This document shows, piece after piece, positions 24,400 through 30,667 of a stretch of 64,000 bases of DNA (positions within the stretch are counted from its first letter, which is position 1; each line of letters starts with the position of its first letter). The stretch lies in assembly GCA_902801845.1 (NCBI GenBank), contig CADCJW010000009.1, forward strand, positions 48,707 to 112,706. Reading direction: 5' to 3'. The notes under the pieces were generated by a model. The model was not told the DNA's origin, ran no database searches, and saw nothing but the letters and a program-made list of their open reading frames with translations. The DNA comes from an uncultured Eubacteriales bacterium (lineage in GTDB: Bacteria; Bacillota; Clostridia; Christensenellales; CAG-138). A program made the translations under genes and the position numbers.

Positions 24400-26127
24400 A
24401 TGAGCAATCTCTCCCCCTTTGTGGGCCGGTTTTTCGACGAGCTGGCTCTGAGCGCCGACGTGCAGGACGGGCACAGCTACAAGTCCTTCCTTCGGGGCGC
24501 GGTGACCGCCTTTTTGGAGCACGAGACCCCGGAGACCGCCTTCGCCGTCTATCGGGCTTTCTTCGACAGCTATAGGATCACCCTGCCGGGCAAGAACGAC
24601 CCCTTCATCGATCTGGTGGACATCCTGCGCAGCTATGAAGCCACTGCCGCCACCCTCATCGATAAGCAGCGGGACCACTTCATCCACGCGGTGAACGTGT
24701 TTTTGACGGGCCTGTCCATCTATGCCGAAAACCCGGCCTACCGCAAAGCCTTTGACAGCGCCGTTCCGGAAAAGGACTATATCTACGCCTACCAGACCCC
24801 CCATGAGGAGTTCTTCTTCCGCTGGGGCGTGGCGTCCCTGTTCCACGACGTAGGGTACCCGGTGGAGATTGTGGGCCACCAGATCAACCGCTTCATCCGC
24901 ATGGTGGCGGACGCGGACGGGAACGAGGTGAAGGTGAAGGCCCAGATCCGGTTCGAGAACTTCTCGGAGCTGAACCACATCCGGGAAGTGGTCCCCAAAC
25001 GCCCCTTCACCCGGGCCTACTACGAGGCCTATGAAAGCTGCTCCTATATCGACCTGCTCACCCCAAACGATCTGTTGGCTCATCGAGTCCACCAGACCCT
25101 GGGCACGGACCTCATGGAAACCAAGAAGGCCGTGGACCGGTTCGTGGACGACATGGCCGCCTCCGGTTTCATCGATCACGGGTACTACAGCGCCATGATC
25201 ATCCTAAAGTGGTACGGCTACGCCATTCAGATGGCCGGGGATCATCCGGAGCGGTTCTACTGGCCCATTCTGGACAGCGCCACGGCGATCCTCCTGCATA
25301 ACTACTATCGAAACGTGCTGCAGAAGAAGCCCTTCAACCTGGGGCCCATGGACCCGAAGAAAAACCCCGTGGCCTACCTGCTGATCCTCTGCGACGAGCT
25401 GCAGGAGTGGAATCGGGAAGCCCGCGGCATCCTGACCCGGACTTTCACTCTGGCGGACACGGTGCACCTGTCTTTGCGGGACGGGTTCCTTTCCGCCACC
25501 TATGTGACCCGCCACGGCCGCCTGCCGGAGAAGTTCTCCGCAGAGAAGGTGGAGCTGCTCCGGGGTCTTTTGGACCTGGGCGCCCTCTTCCCCCTGGGTT
25601 TTGAGGTGGACGCAGAGAGTTTGGACAGTTTCGAGATCTTTAAGCCTCAGCTACAGAAGATCAATGCCCGGCCGCTGCTGAAGGACATCGAGCTTTTGGC
25701 CATCGCCATCCACGCCCGCTACTGCGAGAAGCAGCTCCAGGATCATCCCGATCGGCCGCTGGATTATCCCGACTTCTCCCAGCTTCCCGACGACCTCAAG
25801 TACAGCAACCTCCGTCAGGCTCAGGGCATCTGCGACCGGCTGGAGCAGGTGGGCTATCGCCTGGGGCCCAAGGGCGGCAAGGATCCGGTGAAAACCTTCC
25901 CGCCTGAGCTGCTGGAATTCATGGCCGAGCTGGAGCACGAAGCCTGGATGCAGGAGCGGCTGAGCCGGGGCTGGAAACTGGGCGAGCGGAATGCGGCGCA
26001 GAAGACCTCCCCCTATCTGGTGCCCTACGACCAGCTCTCCGAAGAGATCAAGGACTACGATAGGGATGCCATCCGGAACATTCCGGCCCTGGCCGCCCGG
26101 GTGGGCATGGCCGTCTATGCAAACTGA
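24400..26127 (+). CDS. HD-superfamily phosphohydrolase fused to a C-terminal RyR domain
   Basis: 575 residues from the ATG at 24400, which has an AAAGGAG site (an in-frame ATG at 24379 lies upstream of it). The helical N-terminal part carries HD-type metal ligands: His93/His96 in 'QRDHFIHAV', the HD pair at 149-150 ('LFHDVGYPVE'), His300 ('ILLHNYY') and Asp332 ('ILCDELQEW'). The C-terminus (about 505-572) is a RyR domain: 'LEHEAWMQERLSRGWKLGE', 'KTSPYLVPYDQLSEE' and 'KDYDRDAIRNIP' match the repeat of ryanodine receptors. Bacterial RyR domains have been proposed to bind nucleotide-derived signals in conflict systems. The enzyme could therefore degrade a cyclic nucleotide or cADPR-type messenger under ligand control (inference). 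Cytoplasmic, no signal. Confidence 0.85.
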   Translation: MSNLSPFVGRFFDELALSADVQDGHSYKSFLRGAVTAFLEHETPETAFAVYRAFFDSYRITLPGKNDPFIDLVDILRSYEATAATLIDKQRDHFIHAVNVFLTGLSIYAENPAYRKAFDSAVPEKDYIYAYQTPHEEFFFRWGVASLFHDVGYPVEIVGHQINRFIRMVADADGNEVKVKAQIRFENFSELNHIREVVPKRPFTRAYYEAYESCSYIDLLTPNDLLAHRVHQTLGTDLMETKKAVDRFVDDMAASGFIDHGYYSAMIILKWYGYAIQMAGDHPERFYWPILDSATAILLHNYYRNVLQKKPFNLGPMDPKKNPVAYLLILCDELQEWNREARGILTRTFTLADTVHLSLRDGFLSATYVTRHGRLPEKFSAEKVELLRGLLDLGALFPLGFEVDAESLDSFEIFKPQLQKINARPLLKDIELLAIAIHARYCEKQLQDHPDRPLDYPDFSQLPDDLKYSNLRQAQGICDRLEQVGYRLGPKGGKDPVKTFPPELLEFMAELEHEAWMQERLSRGWKLGERNAAQKTSPYLVPYDQLSEEIKDYDRDAIRNIPALAARVGMAVYAN

Positions 26128-27706
26128 ACGCATTCCCCTGGTGGTAGGGGTCACGGGTCATCGGGCCATCCGGCCAGAGGACGAGCCTATCCTCAGCCAG
26201 GCGGTGGAGACGGAATTGAAGAAACTGCGGGAAAGGTTCCCCCACACGCCCCTGGTGCTGCTCAGCAGCCTTGCGGAGGGGGCGGATCAGCTTTGCGCCC
26301 GAGCGGCCCTGAAGCTGGGCATCCCCCTGTGGGCCCCTCTGCCTCTTCCCCTGGAAGACTACGAAACGGATTTTTCGGGCCAGGCCCTGGATGATTTTCG
26401 GGCCCTGTGCGCCCAGGCAGAGCAGATCTTTCCCGTTCCTGCCGCGGAGGCAGCGCCGGCAATGCCGGACCGGGACTTTTTCTACCGACAGGTCGGCATC
26501 TACATAGCCACTCACTGTCATGTGCTGCTGGCTTTGTGGGACGGGCACGAGCCCACCCCCACGGGCTGCGGCACGGCGGAGACCGTGTCCTTTGCCCTGC
26601 ACAGAAGCTTTCATCCTGTACTCAGCGCGCCGCTGTTCTCCTCCACGGCGGTGATCCTCCTGTTCACCCCCCGAGACGAGCCCGTGACGGAAGCCGCGGG
26701 CACGGTAACGCGCCTGGGGGACGATGAGACCTGGCGGACGCTTATGGACCGGACGGAGGAATTCAACGCCCTCACCGGCAAAGCCGATCCCGCCCCTTAT
26801 CCCCTGCTTCCGGACGATCGGGAGAGAGACTTGTTGTTGGACCGGATGGAAAAGGTCTATCAGCGGGCGGACGCTCTGAGCCTGCAATATGCGAAGGTAT
26901 ACCGACGGGTGCTGATCCTGCTGGCGGTGGTGAGCACCCTGATCACAGCCTCCTTCCTGCTCTACGACGAGGCAAACCTCCACTGGCTGATCCTGGTGTG
27001 CGGCCTTGCGCTGCTGATCGCCTGGCTTCTCCAGCGATATGCCGGCCGTTCCAGCTGCCATAGACGTTATCTCGAATATCGGGTGCTGGCCGAAAGTTTG
27101 CGGGCCCAGGCCTTCCTGCGCTATGCCGGGGTAAGCCGGGAAGCCGTCACGCTGCTGCCCTGGAGCCAGCAGGAGGAGACCCCCTGGATTGCCATGGCCA
27201 TGACCGTCCTGGACATTGGGGAAAGGCCCCGTCAAACCCACGACGTCCGCGCCTGCTGGGCCGAGGACCAGCTCCACTATCACCAGACCGCCCAAAAAAA
27301 GGCGAAAGCCAAACTCCGGGGCAGCGGTCGGGTGGTGGGCGTGGCTCTGGCCGTCAGCATCGCGCTGTATCTTGCCGCCCTGGTGTTCGAGCTGCTGTTC
27401 GGCGGGCTTTTATCCCGCTTCCCGGCCATTTTGGAGGCGGAATCCTGCCGTACGCTGTTGAAACTGGTGCTGGGCAGCATCTCTGCCGCCACCCTGTTCA
27501 TCTCTAACTACTACGGCAAACTGTCCCTGTCCCGGGGGATAGAAGACCATGCGAAGATGGCCGCTTTCTATGAGCGCATCCTGGATCGGATGGCCCTCTG
27601 CGGGCAGGTCGAATCGCTGCTGGTGCTTCTCGCCCGGGAGGAACTTATCGAAAACGGCAACTGGTGCTCCTATCAGCGGGACAACGTTCCTGACTTCAGC
27701 CTGTAA
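26117..27706 (+). CDS. SLOG-domain protein with four transmembrane helices (SLATT-like effector)
   Basis: 529 residues from the ATG at 26117, inside the last codons of the HD-RyR gene (11-base overlap), with only a weak ribosome-binding site, so probably translationally coupled. The N-terminal Rossmann-like SLOG domain (about 5-185) has 'PLVVGVTGHRAI' (7-18), 'LSSLAEGADQL' (49-59) and the nucleotide loop 'GCGTAETV' (150-157). Helices lie at about 264-283 and 289-306, and at 404-428 and 446-466. Each pair is followed or preceded by long helical arms, and the end 'REELIENGNWCSYQRDNVP' resembles SLATT-type 2TM effectors. SLOG domains of Thoeris ThsA bind TIR-made cyclic ADP-ribose variants. A ligand-gated membrane effector fits here (inference). 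Confidence 0.82.
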   Translation: MQTERIPLVVGVTGHRAIRPEDEPILSQAVETELKKLRERFPHTPLVLLSSLAEGADQLCARAALKLGIPLWAPLPLPLEDYETDFSGQALDDFRALCAQAEQIFPVPAAEAAPAMPDRDFFYRQVGIYIATHCHVLLALWDGHEPTPTGCGTAETVSFALHRSFHPVLSAPLFSSTAVILLFTPRDEPVTEAAGTVTRLGDDETWRTLMDRTEEFNALTGKADPAPYPLLPDDRERDLLLDRMEKVYQRADALSLQYAKVYRRVLILLAVVSTLITASFLLYDEANLHWLILVCGLALLIAWLLQRYAGRSSCHRRYLEYRVLAESLRAQAFLRYAGVSREAVTLLPWSQQEETPWIAMAMTVLDIGERPRQTHDVRACWAEDQLHYHQTAQKKAKAKLRGSGRVVGVALAVSIALYLAALVFELLFGGLLSRFPAILEAESCRTLLKLVLGSISAATLFISNYYGKLSLSRGIEDHAKMAAFYERILDRMALCGQVESLLVLLAREELIENGNWCSYQRDNVPDFSL

Positions 27707-27720
27707 GATCGAAACAAACG

Positions 27721-27749
27721 ACAAGGCCGTGAGATCCTCACGGCCTTGT
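27721..27749. terminator. Convergent terminator between the SLOG gene and radC
   Basis: A perfect 13-bp stem ACAAGGCCGTGAG/CTCACGGCCTTGT with loop ATC. It lies between two convergent genes and has AT-rich flanks on both sides, so it should serve both. Confidence 0.85.
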
Positions 27750-27772
27750 TGATATATAAGCCCATATGCGCT

Positions 27773-28510
27773 CTATGCCCTGAACTCTTCCAGGGGCATG
27801 TCCGTCACCAGATCGGGCCCGGTGAAGGCCAGCACCCGCTGGCTGCGGAGGCTGTAGGCGGCGCTTCGGCCCAGGATGAGCTGGTCCACCACCCCGATGC
27901 CCACCGCTTCCGCCGCGGCCTCGATCCGCTCCGCCACCTGCACGTCTTCCCGGGAGGGGGTCACGTCCCCGGAGGGGTGGTTGTGCCCCAGGGCAATGAA
28001 GCAGGCCTTGTGGAGGAGGGCGGCTTCCAGGACCAGCCGCGGGTCCGCCAGCACCTCCGTCAGGGAGCCCACGGAGATTACCGCCTCGTGGATCAGAGCG
28101 TACCGCTTGTCCAGGCACACCAGCCGCAGCGTCTCGTACCGGTCCTGCTGAGACAGGGCCAGCATGTAGCCGCAGAGCCGGGAAGGGGTGCTGAGCAGCA
28201 CCGGCCGCTCCTTCTCCCCTCGATACCGCTGCAGCAGGATGCGCCGCTCCGTTTGCCCCAAAAGGCTCAGAAACACGGCGGCGCTCTCCCCCATCTCCGG
28301 GACCTGCTTCAGCTGGTCCACCGGGGCGGTGAGCACCTTTTCCAAGGTGCCGAACCTGTCCAGCAGCCGATGGGCCAGGGGGTTCACGTCCCGCCGGGGC
28401 AGGGCGTAGGTGAGCAGCAATTCCAAAACCTGATGGTCCGGCATGCCCTCGATCCCCGTCTGGACGAAGGTGTCCCTGAGCCGCTGCCGATGCCCCTGAT
28501 GCTCGTTCAT
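27773..28510 (-). CDS. radC: RadC-family JAB/MPN domain protein
   Basis: 245 residues, normal RadC length. A helix-hairpin-helix-like N-terminus (about 10-75, 'DHQVLELLLTYALPRRDVNPLA') precedes the MPN/JAB domain, which has the complete JAMM zinc site 'GHNHPSGDVTPSREDV' (about 176-191, HxHx7SxxD) and the upstream Glu in 'EVISVGSLTE'-like sequence. RadC was named for a repair phenotype later attributed to another gene; its biochemical role is unsettled. Its ATG overlaps the stop of the D-glutamate cyclase-like gene by 4 bases. Last gene of a three-gene operon. Confidence 0.93.
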   Translation of the reverse strand: MNEHQGHRQRLRDTFVQTGIEGMPDHQVLELLLTYALPRRDVNPLAHRLLDRFGTLEKVLTAPVDQLKQVPEMGESAAVFLSLLGQTERRILLQRYRGEKERPVLLSTPSRLCGYMLALSQQDRYETLRLVCLDKRYALIHEAVISVGSLTEVLADPRLVLEAALLHKACFIALGHNHPSGDVTPSREDVQVAERIEAAAEAVGIGVVDQLILGRSAAYSLRSQRVLAFTGPDLVTDMPLEEFRA

Positions 28511-29301
28511 ATCCGTTCCTCCAAGCTGTTTCGCAGCCGCTTCACATGCTCCAAGGGGAAGCCGTCCTCGCTGAGGGACGGCCCGCAGGTGATGCCGTCG
28601 ATCAATCCCGTTTTAGGACAGGGCGCATAGGCCGCCAGCAGATCCGCCTCGCCGGGAAGCCGGCCCAGGGCGGCGCACAGGCCCAGGGCGCCCCAGTTGG
28701 ACACGGTGGCGATGATGAGCCGGTCCGTCCGCACCGCGCAGGGGACCCGACCCAGCCGCTCCGCCACGCCCGCTTCAAGATCACCCATGCCGATCTCGTT
28801 GCCCCCGTCGCCGATGCCCACGGACGGGGCATCGGACAGCAGGAACAGCTCGTCCAGCGGGGCCATGCTGTCACGGATGTCCGCGCCCCGGGAATTGATA
28901 TACCGACCGTCCTTTGTCCGGCCGCAGCGTTCGACGGCGATGAGGCCCACGGGCTTCTCCCTGTCCAGCAGCGCCTGCAGCTCCGACGCCGGGGTCTCCG
29001 GCCCAAAGGTCAAGAAGGGCAGACCCACCGTCTGAAAATACTCGGCACAAAAGGGGTCCGTCACCACTAAAGGCGAGAACCCCAGCCTCGTGAGGGCGTC
29101 GAAAAGCAGCTTCGTCCCCGGGGGACCGTCGGTCTCGCCGTGGCCCTGCACATAGAAGCCGGTGACCAGCAGCACCCGGCCCCGGGGCCAGGAGAGTACG
29201 TACTGCCCCGCCTGACTGCAAAAATCCGAGGGCAGCAGGTCCGCGATCCTATCCATGCCCCGCCGGGACTCGCCCAGGATCAACTCCTCCAGCTTGCCCA
29301 T
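28507..29301 (-). CDS. D-glutamate cyclase-like protein (DUF4392 / GLUCM-like C-terminal domain)
   Basis: 264 residues. Recognisable blocks are 'VLLVTGFYVQGHGETDGPPG' (about 44-63), 'KPVGLIAVERCGRTKDGRYI' (about 116-135) and 'SVGIGDGGNEIGMG' (about 160-173), which match the DUF4392 family whose mammalian member interconverts D-glutamate and 5-oxo-D-proline. The 'GIGDGGNEIGMG' loop is the strongest signature. No signal peptide, so cytoplasmic. It lies within 10 kb of poly-gamma-glutamate and gamma-glutamyltransferase genes, which makes a D-glutamate role attractive (inference). It begins 1 base after the acyltransferase-like gene. Confidence 0.8.
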   Translation of the reverse strand: MGKLEELILGESRRGMDRIADLLPSDFCSQAGQYVLSWPRGRVLLVTGFYVQGHGETDGPPGTKLLFDALTRLGFSPLVVTDPFCAEYFQTVGLPFLTFGPETPASELQALLDREKPVGLIAVERCGRTKDGRYINSRGADIRDSMAPLDELFLLSDAPSVGIGDGGNEIGMGDLEAGVAERLGRVPCAVRTDRLIIATVSNWGALGLCAALGRLPGEADLLAAYAPCPKTGLIDGITCGPSLSEDGFPLEHVKRLRNSLEERI

Positions 29302-29302
29302 G

Positions 29303-30562
29303 TCAGACCTTCCTTTCGGTCAGCTTCCGCTGCCGCTCGTAATATTGATAGAGCTCCTCCGTGGCGAGGGCCATCTTGGTCACGGCGAACAAACAGTCCT
29401 TGGGGTACACGTAGAGGGTGTCCCTATCCGTGTTCAGATCCACGCAATCCCCGAACTTGCCCAGATATTCATACTCGATGTGGACGGAATAGAGGGACGG
29501 GGCCGGGATGTGGACGTGATAGGCCTCCCCCTCATATTCCCCCTTCAGGGTGAAGCCCTCCATGTTATGGGTGAGGGTGGCCATGCCCAGGTCCATATAC
29601 CCCTTGGCGTTGGGCAGGGCGTCCACCCGGGCCCGGCAGGTGAAGGCGTAGGTCCCGGCCTCCACCTCCTGGCGGACGTTGGCGCGCTCCCACTCGTACC
29701 AGTCGGGGATGTGGCTAAACTCCGTCTCCCCCTCCAAGGCGTGGAGCTCGGAAAGCTCGTCCATCTCCCAGGTTTTCCCGCAGCTCTCGCAGAAGAGGCG
29801 GGTCCCCTCGGTTTTCATCCGGTATTCCGTTTTGCAATGCGGGCACTGATAGAGGACCTTTTGAAGGCCCTCCGCCCGGCCCCCATAGGTGACGCGGATG
29901 CCCTTTTGCTTCTGCCAGGCAAAGTCGTCGTATTGGAAGGCCTGCACGATGGCCTCGTTGACCTCCTCCACGCTGGCCTTCTTCAGCGCCTCCCGGGTGA
30001 ACAGGCAGGTCATCTCCGCCTCGGTAGGCTTCACCTTCCGATCCGTCAGATTCCAGAAGGGGGAGTTCACATGGTGGCCGTGGCAGATGAGGGTCACCAC
30101 CGGCACGTTCAAAAGCTTGCACAGCTTCCCCAGAGATTCCGGCAGCACCGCCGTGGTGCCGCAGAGGGAGTAGCGGGCCTCGGGATACAGGATGGCGATA
30201 TCGCCCCGGTCCACCACCCGCTTGAGCTGGCGGACGAGGGTGACGTCCCGGGTGAACTTCCGCTTGCAGATGCAGCCGATGAGCCTGAGGAGCCATTCCC
30301 GCTTCAAGAAGCCGTCGATGGCCACCACGTAGTTCCCCCGGTGAGGGAAAAGGGCCTTCGTGGCCACGGAAAAGTCCATGAAGGCGTTGTGGTTGCACAG
30401 CAACAGATAGGGGGGCTTCACGCCCTCCATGCCGGTTTTCGTCAGCTTGTTTCTATGGGGGATCAGGGTCCCGGCTGCCAGCAGCCAGGCTACGGGGAGC
30501 AGGTGCTGCCGCATGGGCGGCCGCTGCATATCGAAGCGTTCCACATGGTCCAGCATGGTCAT
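29303..30562 (-). CDS. PlsC-like acyltransferase with embedded zinc ribbon
   Basis: 419 residues from the ATG at 30562. An in-frame ATG at 30592 is too close to the -10 box to be on the mRNA, whereas the chosen one has AGGCGG 6 bases upstream. The glycerolphosphate acyltransferase core has 'LLCNHNAFMDFS' (about 65-76, the NHx4D catalytic motif) and 'ILYPEARYS' (about 136-144, in place of EGTRS). A C-terminal extension carries a CPHC...CESC zinc ribbon ('YQCPHCKTEYRMK', 'LFCESCGKTWEM') and a beta-rich tail. It is membrane-associated and probably acylates a lysophospholipid or another lipid acceptor. First gene of an operon with the DUF4392 and radC genes. Confidence 0.82.
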   Translation of the reverse strand: MTMLDHVERFDMQRPPMRQHLLPVAWLLAAGTLIPHRNKLTKTGMEGVKPPYLLLCNHNAFMDFSVATKALFPHRGNYVVAIDGFLKREWLLRLIGCICKRKFTRDVTLVRQLKRVVDRGDIAILYPEARYSLCGTTAVLPESLGKLCKLLNVPVVTLICHGHHVNSPFWNLTDRKVKPTEAEMTCLFTREALKKASVEEVNEAIVQAFQYDDFAWQKQKGIRVTYGGRAEGLQKVLYQCPHCKTEYRMKTEGTRLFCESCGKTWEMDELSELHALEGETEFSHIPDWYEWERANVRQEVEAGTYAFTCRARVDALPNAKGYMDLGMATLTHNMEGFTLKGEYEGEAYHVHIPAPSLYSVHIEYEYLGKFGDCVDLNTDRDTLYVYPKDCLFAVTKMALATEELYQYYERQRKLTERKV

Positions 30563-30595
30563 TTTCCGCCTGTTTTCGATTCGTTTCTCCATAAA

Positions 30596-30624
30596 AGTAT
30601 AGCGGGCCGCCCCTTTCCTGTCAA
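30596..30624 (-). promoter_or_regulatory. Sigma-A promoter of the acyltransferase-DUF4392-radC operon
   Basis: Minus strand TTGACA (30624-30619), 17 bases, TATACT (30601-30596). The expected start of transcription, about 30589, falls downstream of the ATG at 30592; this supports the later start codon at 30562. Confidence 0.85.
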
Positions 30625-30667
30625 TGGCTGCCCGCTATCGTATGCCCCAAAGGGGCCGATCAAACCA

